Shown: piece by piece, positions 1 to 9,032 of the stretch
How positions within the stretch are numbered: position 1 is the first letter of the stretch
Layout of the letters: the number at the start of each line of letters is the position of its first letter
Source of the DNA: an uncultured Prevotellaceae bacterium
GTDB lineage: Bacteria > Bacteroidota > Bacteroidia > Bacteroidales > Muribaculaceae
Length of the DNA stretch: 41,865 nt
NCBI GenBank assembly: GCA_946410125.1
Contig: CAMJZF010000007.1
Coordinates: 1-41,865, forward strand
Direction: 5' to 3'
Made by a program: the position numbers and the translations under genes
The notes under the pieces: model-generated
What the model was told of the DNA's origin: nothing
Database searches by the model: none
Seen by the model: the letters and a program-made list of their open reading frames with translations, nothing else

Positions 1-1305
1 TATTCTTTTCTGCCTCATATTATTATGTCAATAGGCATTCTTTATGATGGTGAGAATCAGCTAACTCCCAAGCATGAAAAAACTGACAAAGCACTGGAAT
101 ATTATCGTAATGCTTTTTGGAAAGCGTTGGAAAGTAAGTCATGGGGTACATTTCAAAATGTTTTTATAAACCTAAGCCATTCAGCACTTATTAATAATAA
201 ATTACATTTAGTGAAAAAAGAATTGGATGCTTATAGCCAAGTATCCTTACCAGACACTGCATTAATGGTACATGCAACAAGAGCTGTAAGTAATGGCATT
301 CAATTTTTCCAGAATAATCAATTAATAAAAGCCTTGGAAGTCTTTAAGTCGGTACCTATTGAGAATGGAGATAATAGTTCTTACCAAATTAGCATGAGCA
401 TTTTAGTCAATGAATTCATTTACTATACTCTCATTAAGATGGGGAATCAATCAGAAGCACTTAAAGTTCTTCGCCAAAATGAACAATTCTGCATCGATCA
501 TAATATACATGAAATAATTAATGTTTATGGCCTTTATATTGAATTTTATCACAACAATCATAATAATGACCTTGCCAACTACTATGAGTTAAAATGGTAT
601 CATGCGGCTGATAGCATAAATTACTTGCTTCATAATAAAAATCTTGACAAAATCAATTTACTCTATGAGATTGACAAGATGAATGAAGAGCATAAGGCAT
701 TAGCTATCAAACAGAAGCACGACAGACAGATGTTGTGGGTTATAAGTGGCTTCTTAATTCTGGCTTTTGTATTACTCCTCTTGCTATCGATTAATCGCAA
801 CCGCATCAAGCGAAAAAACCGTGTGCTCTATGAGAATAACCTTGCTTTACTCGCAGCAGATGAGCAACGCCGCTTAATGGACGAGGAACAGAACCGTGCC
901 AATGCAGAAAAATATGGAACGTCACGCATGGATGAGCAATCTTCCGAAGAACTCTGGCAGAACATCACCCATGTTATGGAATACTCACAAGAAATCTTTG
1001 ATGAATCATTTAATGTGGCACGACTTGCCGAACTCATTGGTGCCAAGCCAAACTATGTGTCACAAGCCATCAATCAGCAAGAAGAATGGAGCTTTTCATC
1101 ATTACTGGCTCACTACCGCATTCGTGAGGCTTGCCGTCGTATGAACGACACCGCCAACTATGGAAGTTATACCATTGAAGGAATCGCACAGAGCGTGGGT
1201 TACAGCAGCCGCAGTCACTTCGTAAAACTATTCAAGAAACAGACTGGCCTAACACCTTCTGACTACATCAAAGAAGCAAAATCAATGGCTCAGCTTGATA
1301 GATAG
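1..1305 (+). CDS. Membrane-anchored AraC-family transcriptional regulator with TPR-like sensor region (5' partial)
   Basis: The reading frame is open to the left edge, so the true start lies outside the window; the first Met is at 25. Counting from that Met (426 residues), residues 1-230 are helical and look like degenerate tetratricopeptide repeats. Residues 236-255 form one hydrophobic membrane segment, 260-300 a charged coiled coil, and 330-418 an AraC/XylS double helix-turn-helix with the typical GYSSRSHFVKLFKKQTGLTPSDY second helix pair. This TPR-TM-AraC architecture is common in Bacteroidales. Family knowledge suggests the TPR part senses a signal and the cytoplasmic HTH binds DNA; the ligand and targets are unknown. 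The convergent DUF2442 gene begins 6 bp beyond its stop. Confidence 0.85.
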   Translation, partial: YSFLPHIIMSIGILYDGENQLTPKHEKTDKALEYYRNAFWKALESKSWGTFQNVFINLSHSALINNKLHLVKKELDAYSQVSLPDTALMVHATRAVSNGIQFFQNNQLIKALEVFKSVPIENGDNSSYQISMSILVNEFIYYTLIKMGNQSEALKVLRQNEQFCIDHNIHEIINVYGLYIEFYHNNHNNDLANYYELKWYHAADSINYLLHNKNLDKINLLYEIDKMNEEHKALAIKQKHDRQMLWVISGFLILAFVLLLLLSINRNRIKRKNRVLYENNLALLAADEQRRLMDEEQNRANAEKYGTSRMDEQSSEELWQNITHVMEYSQEIFDESFNVARLAELIGAKPNYVSQAINQQEEWSFSSLLAHYRIREACRRMNDTANYGSYTIEGIAQSVGYSSRSHFVKLFKKQTGLTPSDYIKEAKSMAQLDR

Positions 1306-1311
1306 CCATGG

Positions 1312-1725
1312 TCACACCATCAAAAGTTCATTGCCCAAATTATGCAAACCTTGCTTAATCCTTGCAACCCTTTCAGCACTTGGTTTTTTTGAACCATTCA
1401 CATAATTAGACAACAAGGTATAGTTTATCCCGATATAGTGGGCAACCTGCTTAATATTCAATTGAGGAAATTGGCGAAAAGCCATTGCCACTTCATTGTC
1501 CTCACATTTATCTGGTTCAAAAAAACTAGTGACATGGATATCCTCGTCAATGCAATCCCATCTCAAGGCCTCACCATCATGAACAATGCGATAGTCGGCA
1601 CGCTCAGCATTTGTTGCATTCAACAACAACGGGAAATCAACAAGCGACCTGCTTAATGTCTCGCCTGTACCAGTCTTGACATATATACGCCCTTCCTTAA
1701 ACCATACTTTAACTATTTTTTCCAT
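1312..1725 (-). CDS. DUF2442 domain fused to XRE-like helix-turn-helix; possible antitoxin
   Basis: The protein has 137 residues. Residues 1-70 match the small beta-rich DUF2442 fold (VKVWFKEGRIYVKT...SRSLVDFPLL...). Residues 88-126 form a helix-turn-helix (NIKQVAHYIGINYTLLSNYVNG) of the XRE/Cro type. It lies 5 bp downstream of the DUF4160 gene on the same strand. Such pairs are recurrent in bacteria and are often listed as toxin-antitoxin-like modules, with the HTH partner expected to autoregulate. That function is inference; no motif visible here proves it. Confidence 0.75.
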   Translation of the reverse strand: MEKIVKVWFKEGRIYVKTGTGETLSRSLVDFPLLLNATNAERADYRIVHDGEALRWDCIDEDIHVTSFFEPDKCEDNEVAMAFRQFPQLNIKQVAHYIGINYTLLSNYVNGSKKPSAERVARIKQGLHNLGNELLMV

Positions 1726-1730
1726 ATCAG

Positions 1731-1967
1731 TTATTTTTTAAAATAATCTTTCCAACAAGCAATGAATTCATCCTGATACAGCTCTGCCAAGCCTACAGCC
1801 TTTTTGATTTCACGCTGTTTCAAACCATGGTTTTCTACCAATCTAACTGTAGGCTCTATTTCTATCTTAGCCCAACCGTCACCATAGTCAACATGAACAT
1901 GTTTAGGCTCATGCTCTTCGGAATATATGTAAAACCTGAAACCAAATAATTGAAGAAATGTTGGCAT
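1731..1967 (-). CDS. DUF4160 family protein, partner of the DUF2442-HTH protein
   Basis: I place the start at the ATG at 1967, giving 78 residues beginning MPTFLQLFGFRFYIYSEEHE. A longer frame to 2069 exists but runs through a TAnnTTTG promoter box at 1983-1990, so the shorter start is preferred. The body carries the DUF4160 signature: a short N-terminal strand, then EHEPKHVHVDYGDGWAKIEI and a C-terminal helix with an aromatic end (FIACWKDYF). It is the first gene of a two-gene unit with the DUF2442-HTH gene. In such pairs this is the candidate toxin or effector, but this is unproven. Confidence 0.8.
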   Translation of the reverse strand: MPTFLQLFGFRFYIYSEEHEPKHVHVDYGDGWAKIEIEPTVRLVENHGLKQREIKKAVGLAELYQDEFIACWKDYFKK

Positions 1968-1982
1968 AATATCTTTTTTCCG

Positions 1983-1990
1983 CAAAGATA
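1983..1990 (-). promoter_or_regulatory. TAnnTTTG -7 box (TATCTTTG) for the DUF4160/DUF2442 pair
   Basis: TATCTTTG on the minus strand lies 15 nt before the chosen DUF4160 ATG. No TTG -33 element is evident, so the call rests on the Bacteroidota -7 consensus and position. Confidence 0.5.
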
Positions 1991-2111
1991 GGTGTATTTT
2001 TTGATACCTAAAAATAATTACATCATTTTTTACTGATAATAAAATATTCTGTGCGAAAATATTCGACAATGTGTTTTTTTAGAAAAACACACATTGTGAC
2101 ATGCACTTTTC

Positions 2112-2142
2112 TTGACAGCGAGTTGGGAGGTTAGTAACTTTG
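2112..2142 (+). promoter_or_regulatory. Promoter of the secreted protein gene (TTG, 20 nt, TAACTTTG)
   Basis: TTG at 2112-2114 and TAACTTTG at 2135-2142 are 20 nt apart, matching the Bacteroidota primary sigma consensus. The ATG at 2177 is 34 nt downstream. Confidence 0.7.
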
Positions 2143-2176
2143 TCGCAAAATTATTAACCAACAAAACTGTAACATT

Positions 2177-4336
2177 ATGAATACAAAACATTTTTTTCTA
2201 AACACAGTTCTATTGTGCGCTTTGTCGCTTGGATCTAATAGCATGGCTCAAGAAACAAAGATTTACAATCCTTCTGGCAAACAATTAACAAACAGATCTT
2301 TCAGAAGCTCACATAAAAGTGTTGACAATATAATTTTTGACAATGCCAAGAAAGCAATAAACAGTGAAGACAACGAACTTTTTACAGTAACCATCAATCT
2401 GGAATATGATCCAGAATTATTTTGGGACAATGATGGGGTTAGTCTTATTAATTATGATAATGAGACTAATCCGTTTTTTTATTGTTGGGATATAGGTGAT
2501 GGAATCTGTCAAGGAGAGGTACCTACAGGCACATATGATATCATTGCAACTTTTCGTGGCTCCACTACGGACTATTATGTTATTAAGGAGCAAGTAGATA
2601 TAGACAGTGACTTATCTCTTACAATAAATATAAATGAAGCCGACAATCTAATAACAACAAATAATTTTGACCCTGATGGAAACTTACTCAAACATGGTCT
2701 TGGACATTGGGATGAAGTGACTGGAGAATGGATTACAGATGAGGAAAGTGAAATCATTGCAACAGCAGTATTGAACTTACTGTATATTAAAGATTTTGGG
2801 ACTTTCGAAACTACAGGCTGTGATTTTATTGGAGAAATGGATACTGAAGAAATGCGGACTTGCCCTCTAAACATTTATGTAAATGACGTTAGCAATCACT
2901 TTGTCTTTGCTCAATCTCGAATCACTTTTACTAACGATGCAAGCAAATCATATTGTAGCTGGTTTTCCACAGATGATGTAAACAATGGAATACGTGAGAA
3001 TAATGCCAATAATTACATACAATACGAGTCAAGCTATTTATTTACACCATATGGTTTAACTCAAGACGGATATGGCAAAGAGATAACTCTTTGGAATTTT
3101 GATAAGAAAAACAGGGCCTCACAATTTAGCTATGCCGATTTACATTATGAGCCTAAACAAGGAGAGGTTTTCCATAACGAAATTTGGGTGAATGTACCTG
3201 ATGCCGATCCCTACTGTAATGAAATTAAATTATTTTTAAATGAGAGCTATGCCGATTATGATGGTTTAGTTACAAACAATTGGTCTGGAGAAGAATATAC
3301 AGATATGATTGGATGGACAATCGGAATGCCAGTTCTTTTTCAAGATGGTGAACCAATAATTATCAATATGGGGCATCACCGTTTCTCTAATGGAGGATTT
3401 ATCCAACTAAATAATTTATATAATAACAATTCCATGAATAATCAGCTCTTACCTTATCCTGAACCATATTCTTACACAATTGAAAAAATACAGGGTTTCA
3501 TTAATGATAATTGCCCAATTAATGCACTCAAGATTCAAACTTATGAAAATAATGACCAAATGAAATTAGATATAACGAACTACTTCGTTGGACGATTCGG
3601 TGAAACACGCTGGTGTAATGAAGGTACAACAGCTATTACCAAATTTAATGGCACAGAAGTAGACATGGAATCTTTCACACCAGATAACAAAGGAACCTAC
3701 GAAATTACCGTTACAAACCCTAATATTGAGGTTGATGGGTTGCCTGGACATAATACCACCACGGTCTATTTCGACCAAAATCAAGAAGACATGACACCTC
3801 CCAGTATTGAAATGCTTCACTTCAAGAATGGCAACGGAGAAATCACCGACCGCTTTGCGACAAATGCTGATGGAATTATAGAGTTCTATGCCAGCGACTT
3901 CGACTATCATTACTATCCCGATATGTGGAATGGATTATTTGAGGTTAAGCCTGTTGAAATACATGTTGAGTATGCTCCTTACAATACTGATAATTGGACA
4001 GAGCTGACAGTTGAGGAAGTTCCCGAGCTGTTCCAAGAACCCGGTTGGGGCTACTTCTACCGCGGCTCGTTAGCAGGTGTCACAGGTCAGGCAGAGAAAG
4101 GTTGGTTCGACCTGAAGTTTCGGCTTGAGGATGCCGCCGGCAACTGGCAGGAACAAGTTGTTAGTCCCGCATTCCGCATTGACGACCTTGCAATAACAGG
4201 CATTAATGAAATCACACAGGCTCGCCATAATGATGACAACACCATCTACAACATAGCTGGCCAACGCATGAACGGCGACATCAATAGTCTGCCTCGCGGT
4301 ATCTATATCGTTGGAGGCAAAAAGATTGTGAAGTAA
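2177..4336 (+). CDS. Large secreted protein with type-IX-like C-terminal sorting tail
   Basis: The protein has 719 residues. Residues 1-24 are a signal peptide, probably cleaved after SMA. The mature part is rich in Asp, Asn and aromatic residues with no catalytic motif I recognise. Residues 530-670 contain Ig-like segments (ITVTNPNIEVDG; AGVTGQAEKGWFDLKFRLEDAAGN). The last 30 or so residues (YNIAGQRMNGDI, then SLPRGIYIVGGKKIVK) match the short C-terminal signals of Bacteroidales cell-surface and secreted proteins, so export to the surface, perhaps by the type IX system, is inferred. It has its own promoter and a strong terminator. GC content is lower than in the housekeeping genes nearby. 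The substrate or ligand is unknown. Confidence 0.75.
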   Translation: MNTKHFFLNTVLLCALSLGSNSMAQETKIYNPSGKQLTNRSFRSSHKSVDNIIFDNAKKAINSEDNELFTVTINLEYDPELFWDNDGVSLINYDNETNPFFYCWDIGDGICQGEVPTGTYDIIATFRGSTTDYYVIKEQVDIDSDLSLTININEADNLITTNNFDPDGNLLKHGLGHWDEVTGEWITDEESEIIATAVLNLLYIKDFGTFETTGCDFIGEMDTEEMRTCPLNIYVNDVSNHFVFAQSRITFTNDASKSYCSWFSTDDVNNGIRENNANNYIQYESSYLFTPYGLTQDGYGKEITLWNFDKKNRASQFSYADLHYEPKQGEVFHNEIWVNVPDADPYCNEIKLFLNESYADYDGLVTNNWSGEEYTDMIGWTIGMPVLFQDGEPIIINMGHHRFSNGGFIQLNNLYNNNSMNNQLLPYPEPYSYTIEKIQGFINDNCPINALKIQTYENNDQMKLDITNYFVGRFGETRWCNEGTTAITKFNGTEVDMESFTPDNKGTYEITVTNPNIEVDGLPGHNTTTVYFDQNQEDMTPPSIEMLHFKNGNGEITDRFATNADGIIEFYASDFDYHYYPDMWNGLFEVKPVEIHVEYAPYNTDNWTELTVEEVPELFQEPGWGYFYRGSLAGVTGQAEKGWFDLKFRLEDAAGNWQEQVVSPAFRIDDLAITGINEITQARHNDDNTIYNIAGQRMNGDINSLPRGIYIVGGKKIVK

Positions 4337-4358
4337 ACATCATTTTTAATGCGCAAAT

Positions 4359-4399
4359 AATAATGGGAGGGTGCTTCGAGCATCCTCTCATTATTTTTT
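4359..4399. terminator. Bidirectional hairpin terminator between convergent genes
   Basis: A 16-bp stem (4359-4374 with 4380-4395, two G-T wobbles) and a 5-nt loop are followed by a T-run. It separates the secreted protein gene from the opposing DUF4836 gene. Confidence 0.8.
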
Positions 4400-4419
4400 A
4401 ATTAGGTTTTACAATATTC

Positions 4420-5931
4420 TCAGAAGCCGTAGTCGAAGTTGTCTTCGCCCTCTTGCATGGTGCTGTTGGGTTCTTTCCAGCACAAGCATTTAAGCATGGA
4501 AATGACTACATTATCTTTTTCGTTGGCAGTAAAGTATAGCCCCTCACCACCCGACTTGTCGTTAAGTTTCCAGTTGAGATAGCCCTCTACATTATTGCCA
4601 ATCTTGAGGCACTGGTAGAGAGCCATCGCCGCGTTTTCTAAATAAGCTGGCAACACAGGCAACTCGGCAGCACTGTATTGAGTTTCAAAATCGACACATC
4701 GCAGATAGAAAACATTATTGGTCTGCCCCATAGCAATTCCTTGACTACCATAGTCATAGAAATATTCTCCTTCACTCTTGTAAGGACTTTGACCCCTTAA
4801 GTTACCTATTTCGATTATCTGGTCTATAACAAAATCAGGGTTAGGCGATTGAGTGGCGACCGCAAAGTTGTAATCCCCCACCTGCCCCTTTGCTACACCA
4901 AAGACAAAGGTTCCATTAATCGCCGAAAGCATCTCCTTGTGCTTTATGCCATGGGTGAGAGGAGCAGTCTCCAAAAGCTGAAACATCTTCTCCATTTGCG
5001 GCATTTGAGCCAGCTGAAATCCATTAATCTTAATGGCAAAATAAGTATCAAGCTCACCGGGGATCAGGCCAAGCACATTAGAAGTGCTATCGATTGCCGA
5101 ATTGATAAGCTTGTCGTAGAGCTTGCTATACTGCCCATTTTCATCGTAGAGAAATCCGGTCTTAATCTTCGCCGACTCACCCTCGGTTTTCGACATGTCA
5201 AAGTCGACCTGCAGCGTCATGGCTTTAATGTCGCTATCAACAACGATATCGAGAGCCGGAAGATTGCCCAGGAAAGTGCTGAACCTGGAATTCTCCTTGA
5301 GAATGGCTCCCAAACCCTTGATATTAATATAAGCAGTTATCTCGCCTTTTTCGTCAATATATTTCGAAATCTCACCATTCTCCAGAATTGGCGGCTTGGT
5401 TCTGTTCAGGATATCATTAGCTGCTTTTGCGGCCACATCGGCCGATACAGGAGTATTATATCGGCCAATCAGCAACACATTGCCGTCGATGGCATAGGCA
5501 TAATCGAGATGAGTGGCAAAATCAACACCGTCAACATCCTTCATTTTACCCGAAGCAATCTTAGCAACCATTGCCGACGCCTTATCAACGTCGACCACAG
5601 GAATCAATGCAACAGCCTTGTAGATGCCCGGGGAGAAAAACAAGTAGCTGCGCGACTTAAAATCAATGCCCGAAGTCTCAAGCGACCCAATCACATCGCC
5701 AAAGATGGTGGGATCGGCTTCATCGATAAGTTTTTTGAGCCCATCGGGGAGCTTTACAGCATCCTCGCCGGCTGCCATTCTGCCTTTCTTGATTAAAGAA
5801 GGTACATCAACAGCTATTACCCCAACGGCATCATCGGGGATCATCGCCCTAAGCTTCTCGTCGGTAGTAGAGCAAGAAGCCAGCATGGCAATGATTAAGA
5901 GTACTAACGCAAATATCTTGACTCGGAACAT
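4420..5931 (-). CDS. DUF4836 family lipoprotein
   Basis: The protein has 503 residues. The N-terminus is a lipoprotein signal with lipobox LASC, Cys20, so it is probably anchored in the envelope. The opening of the mature protein (MIPDDAVGVIAVDVPSLIKK) and the repeated alpha/beta pattern match DUF4836, a large family in Bacteroides and relatives with no established function. Later segments (GDVIGSLETSGIDFKSRSYLF; VFGVAKGQVGDYNFAVATQS) fit the duplicated fold of that family. The gene is monocistronic, with its own promoter upstream and a shared terminator downstream. Assignment to the family is fairly sure; the role is unknown. Confidence 0.8.
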   Translation of the reverse strand: MFRVKIFALVLLIIAMLASCSTTDEKLRAMIPDDAVGVIAVDVPSLIKKGRMAAGEDAVKLPDGLKKLIDEADPTIFGDVIGSLETSGIDFKSRSYLFFSPGIYKAVALIPVVDVDKASAMVAKIASGKMKDVDGVDFATHLDYAYAIDGNVLLIGRYNTPVSADVAAKAANDILNRTKPPILENGEISKYIDEKGEITAYINIKGLGAILKENSRFSTFLGNLPALDIVVDSDIKAMTLQVDFDMSKTEGESAKIKTGFLYDENGQYSKLYDKLINSAIDSTSNVLGLIPGELDTYFAIKINGFQLAQMPQMEKMFQLLETAPLTHGIKHKEMLSAINGTFVFGVAKGQVGDYNFAVATQSPNPDFVIDQIIEIGNLRGQSPYKSEGEYFYDYGSQGIAMGQTNNVFYLRCVDFETQYSAAELPVLPAYLENAAMALYQCLKIGNNVEGYLNWKLNDKSGGEGLYFTANEKDNVVISMLKCLCWKEPNSTMQEGEDNFDYGF

Positions 5932-5950
5932 TCTATTAAAATTTAGTGTG

Positions 5951-5980
5951 CAAAAGTAACATAATATTCAATTATAACAA
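5951..5980 (-). promoter_or_regulatory. Promoter of the DUF4836 gene (TTG, 19 nt, TACTTTTG)
   Basis: On the minus strand TTG (5978-5980) and TACTTTTG (5951-5958) are 19 nt apart. The ATG lies 19 nt further down. Confidence 0.65.
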
Positions 5981-6032
5981 CAAAAAAAATCTTCATTTTT
6001 GGTGGTTGTTAATAAGTTTTCTAATTATTCTA

Positions 6033-6062
6033 TTGCCAAGTACACATAAAGTAGTATTTTTG
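6033..6062 (+). promoter_or_regulatory. Promoter of the small acidic protein/aguA/aguB unit
   Basis: TTG at 6033-6035 and TATTTTTG at 6055-6062 are 19 nt apart, 41 nt before the first ATG. No further TAnnTTTG box is seen before aguA or aguB, so the three genes are probably cotranscribed. Confidence 0.65.
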
Positions 6063-6103
6063 AACGCTAAAAAGCTTATTTACCTAATAAAACTATTGTA
6101 ATC

Positions 6104-6328
6104 ATGAATGACATTTCTGAATTATTGAGGGCGCTACTCGACCAATACACCCGCACCAGTGAGGTTGAACGAGAATTTGTGAGCATGATGAACAACGACC
6201 CACAGCTGCAAGAAGACTACAGGCAATGGTGCGAAGAATATGGTTACGAAATAAAAACAGGTTATCAAGACTTTATCGACGAGCAGATGCAAGACCGCGA
6301 TGAGTTTTGGGAAGAAATGACTGAATAA
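6104..6328 (+). CDS. Small acidic protein of unknown function, first gene of the agmatine operon
   Basis: The protein has 74 residues and is strongly acidic (about one fifth Asp plus Glu), with no signal peptide or membrane segment. It appears all-helical, with a C-terminus rich in Asp, Glu and aromatic residues (DFIDEQMQDRDEFWEEMTE). It has a well-placed promoter and ends only 8 bp before aguA, which argues for a real, cotranscribed gene. I do not recognise a family. A small binding partner or regulator of the enzymes would fit the position but is only a guess. Confidence 0.65.
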   Translation: MNDISELLRALLDQYTRTSEVEREFVSMMNNDPQLQEDYRQWCEEYGYEIKTGYQDFIDEQMQDRDEFWEEMTE

Positions 6329-6336
6329 ACGAAAAC

Positions 6337-7389
6337 ATGACCAATACATTTCAACTCTCCACTGCCAAGTTGCCCGCCGAATGGGAGCCACAAGACGCTA
6401 TAATGCTTGCCTGGCCCCACGAGGCTACCGACTGGAATTACATGCTCAACGAGGTGCAAGCGTGCTTCAAGAAGATTGCTGCCGCCATAGCACGAGAGAT
6501 GAAACTCATTGTCATCGCTCCACACATTGATAAAATTAAGAAACAACTGCAGGACATTGACAACGGCAACAACATCATCTACCAAGAATCAGACACCAAC
6601 GACACCTGGGCTCGTGACTTCGGGCCCATCTCAATAATTGACGGCAACCGGCACCTGATGCTCGACTTCAAGTTCAATGCCTGGGGGATGAAATTTGCAG
6701 CCTGCCTCGACAACCTTATTTGCGAGAAGATGGAACTCAGCGGCATCTTTGACGCTCAACGCATCAATTGTCAGGACTTCGTACTCGAGGGGGGCTCTAT
6801 CGAGAGCGACGGCAATGGAACAATACTCACAACGAGCCGTTGCCTGCTCTCACCCAACCGTAACGGCTTTCTCGACAAGCAAGGAATCGAAAACGTGCTC
6901 AAGTCGCGCCTCGGCGCAAAGAAAGTGCTATGGCTCCAGCATGGTGAGCTCACAGGCGACGACACCGATGCCCACATCGACACCCTGGCACGCCTTGCCC
7001 CCGGCAACACTATCCTCTATGTGAAAAGCAACGACCCTCACGACGAGCAATATGCACAGTTGTGCCTGATGGAAGAAGAGTTGAAAACCTTTACCAATGC
7101 GCAAGGCGAGGCTTTTAACCTCGTGCCACTGCCCTGCCCTCGGCCAATCTTTGACGAAGACCGATTGCAATTGCCTGCAACCTATGCCAACTTCCTGATT
7201 ACAAACACACAAGTTTTAGTACCCACCTACTGCCAGCCCGACAATGACCGCCAAGCCATTGACGTGATTAGCAAGGTGTTTCCCAATCGCTCAGTTGTGG
7301 GCATCGACTGCAATGCCCTGATTAAGCAGCATGGCTCACTTCACTGCATTACAATGCAAATACCCAAGAACTTTATAAAAAACAAATAA
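6337..7389 (+). CDS. aguA: Agmatine deiminase
   Basis: The protein has 350 residues, the normal length for the family. It hydrolyses agmatine to N-carbamoylputrescine and ammonia in the cytoplasm. Family landmarks are in order: EWEPQDAIMLAWP near the N-terminus, NDTWARDFGP (residues 88-97, Asp94), EGGS (151-154), TDAHID (210-215, His213) and the nucleophilic cysteine in GSLHCITMQIP (Cys337). It is followed 6 bp later by aguB, giving the complete two-step route from agmatine to putrescine. Confidence 0.93.
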   Translation: MTNTFQLSTAKLPAEWEPQDAIMLAWPHEATDWNYMLNEVQACFKKIAAAIAREMKLIVIAPHIDKIKKQLQDIDNGNNIIYQESDTNDTWARDFGPISIIDGNRHLMLDFKFNAWGMKFAACLDNLICEKMELSGIFDAQRINCQDFVLEGGSIESDGNGTILTTSRCLLSPNRNGFLDKQGIENVLKSRLGAKKVLWLQHGELTGDDTDAHIDTLARLAPGNTILYVKSNDPHDEQYAQLCLMEEELKTFTNAQGEAFNLVPLPCPRPIFDEDRLQLPATYANFLITNTQVLVPTYCQPDNDRQAIDVISKVFPNRSVVGIDCNALIKQHGSLHCITMQIPKNFIKNK

Positions 7390-7395
7390 CGAATT

Positions 7396-8271
7396 ATGAA
7401 AATAGGAATTATTCAACAACACAATACAGAAGACGTAGCCGACAACCGCAAGCGACTTATTGAGAAAATTGAGCGCCTTGCCCAAAGCGGTGCCCAACTC
7501 ATAGTGCTTCAAGAGTTGCACGACTCGCTATACTTTTGTCAAGAGGAGAACGTTGAAAATTTCGACCTTGCCACAGCAATTCCCGGCGACATCACCGAGA
7601 CTTATTCACAAGCAGCTCGCGACAACAACGTGGTGCTTGTGACCTCGCTCTTTGAGCGTCGCGCAGCAGGCCTTTACCACAACACCGCTGTAGTCTTTGA
7701 AAAAGACGGAAGCATTGCCGGCAAGTATCGCAAGATGCACATCCCCGACGACCCTGCCTACTACGAAAAATTCTATTTCACCCCTGGCGACTTAGGCTTT
7801 GAGCCAATCAGCACCAGCGTGGGCAAGTTGGGGGTGCTCGTGTGCTGGGACCAGTGGTATCCCGAGGCCGCAAGGTTAATGGCACTGCGGGGAGCAGACA
7901 TTCTCATCTACCCCACAGCCATTGGATTTGAAAGCAGCGATAACGAAAATGAGAAAATGCGTCAGCTCAACGCTTGGATGACCGTTCAGCTTGGGCACGC
8001 CGTTGCCAACGGCATCCCTGTTGTAACAGTCAACCGAGTAGGCCATGAGATTGACCCCAGCGGGCAGACTCGCGGCATCGAGTTTTGGGGCAGCAGTTTT
8101 ATTGCAGGGCAACAAGGTGAAATCCTGCACTGCGCTTCGAGCAAAGAGGAAGAAGAAACCGTCATTGACGTTGATCTTGAGCGCACCGAGCGAGTGCGCC
8201 GCTGGTGGCCGTTCCTGCGCGACCGCCGCATTGACCATTATGACGGATTGAACAAGAGATACTTAGATTAA
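7396..8271 (+). CDS. aguB: N-carbamoylputrescine amidase (nitrilase superfamily)
   Basis: The protein has 291 residues. It hydrolyses N-carbamoylputrescine to putrescine, CO2 and ammonia. The carbon-nitrogen hydrolase triad is visible: Glu40 (VLQELHDS), Lys113 (KYRKMHIP) and Cys150 (GVLVCWDQWYPE). Length and the WDQWYPEAARLMALRGADIL signature fit plant and bacterial AguB/CPA proteins. It is the last gene of the unit; its stop overlaps the stop of the opposing MBL gene by 4 bp, and I see no terminator hairpin between them. Confidence 0.93.
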   Translation: MKIGIIQQHNTEDVADNRKRLIEKIERLAQSGAQLIVLQELHDSLYFCQEENVENFDLATAIPGDITETYSQAARDNNVVLVTSLFERRAAGLYHNTAVVFEKDGSIAGKYRKMHIPDDPAYYEKFYFTPGDLGFEPISTSVGKLGVLVCWDQWYPEAARLMALRGADILIYPTAIGFESSDNENEKMRQLNAWMTVQLGHAVANGIPVVTVNRVGHEIDPSGQTRGIEFWGSSFIAGQQGEILHCASSKEEEETVIDVDLERTERVRRWWPFLRDRRIDHYDGLNKRYLD

Positions 8272-9032
8272 ACTGTTATTTCCATCCCATCGTAGGCAAG
8301 TTCCACGCCAGCAGGCAGCAATGCCGAAGTCTTGGCGTGGAGACCTATTTCATGACACATGTGAATGAACACAGCCCTTCCCGGGTTTATCTCCTTTACC
8401 AAATCAAGAGCTTGCCACAACGACAAGTGTGAGAGGTGCTCGGTCGGCCTTAACGCATTCAGGACCAGCAAGGGCACACCATGCAATCGGTCGACCTGCT
8501 CCTGCGAGATGGTCTTGCAGTCGGTAATATATGCCAACGGTCCCATTCTAAAACCGAGAATTGGCAACTTGTAATGCATCACCGGTATGGGCTGCACTTC
8601 AAGACCCACACAGTCGAAACTGTCGCGGTCATTTATCTCTAAGAGGTTGAGATGCGGCACACCAGGATAGGGATGCTCGGCAAAGCAGTAGGACAGACGC
8701 TTGTGAAGGGCATCAATCACATCGGCACGGGCAAAGATGGGCAAATTGCCAAATCCACGCAACTCCTCCAGACCGCCAATGTGGTCGTAGTGGATGTGGG
8801 TGATTAGCAATGCGTCAAGATGGGCATTGCCCAAGCTCAGAATCTGTTGACGGAAATCGGGGCTGCAATCTATCAAGATGCGCTTGCCGCAATACTCAAC
8901 AAGCGCCGACTGGCGAAGGCGATTATCGCGAGGATCGGTAGAGCGGCACACCTCACATTGGCACCCTATCATCGGCACACCTGTGCTTGTGCCACTGCCG
9001 AGTATAGTTATTTTGAGTTTATTGTCGGTCAT
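8268..9032 (-). CDS. MBL-fold metallo-hydrolase, PhnP-like
   Basis: The protein has 254 residues. The metallo-beta-lactamase metal motif HIHYDH is at residues 79-84, preceded by DCSPDF. The N-terminal GSGTSTGVPMIGCQCEVC carries three cysteines (24, 26, 29) like the structural zinc site of PhnP-type phosphodiesterases. A C-terminal HMCHE supplies later metal ligands. No phn genes are nearby, so a C-P lyase role is unlikely; a cyclic phosphodiester or similar hydrolase is the safest reading. Its start codon directly follows the stop of the upstream lipoprotein gene, indicating cotranscription. Confidence 0.8.
   Translation of the reverse strand: MTDNKLKITILGSGTSTGVPMIGCQCEVCRSTDPRDNRLRQSALVEYCGKRILIDCSPDFRQQILSLGNAHLDALLITHIHYDHIGGLEELRGFGNLPIFARADVIDALHKRLSYCFAEHPYPGVPHLNLLEINDRDSFDCVGLEVQPIPVMHYKLPILGFRMGPLAYITDCKTISQEQVDRLHGVPLLVLNALRPTEHLSHLSLWQALDLVKEINPGRAVFIHMCHEIGLHAKTSALLPAGVELAYDGMEITV

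Noticed and set aside
4849-5796. 315-residue plus-strand frame
   Set aside because: Antisense to the DUF4836 lipoprotein gene; no start region or recognisable domain.
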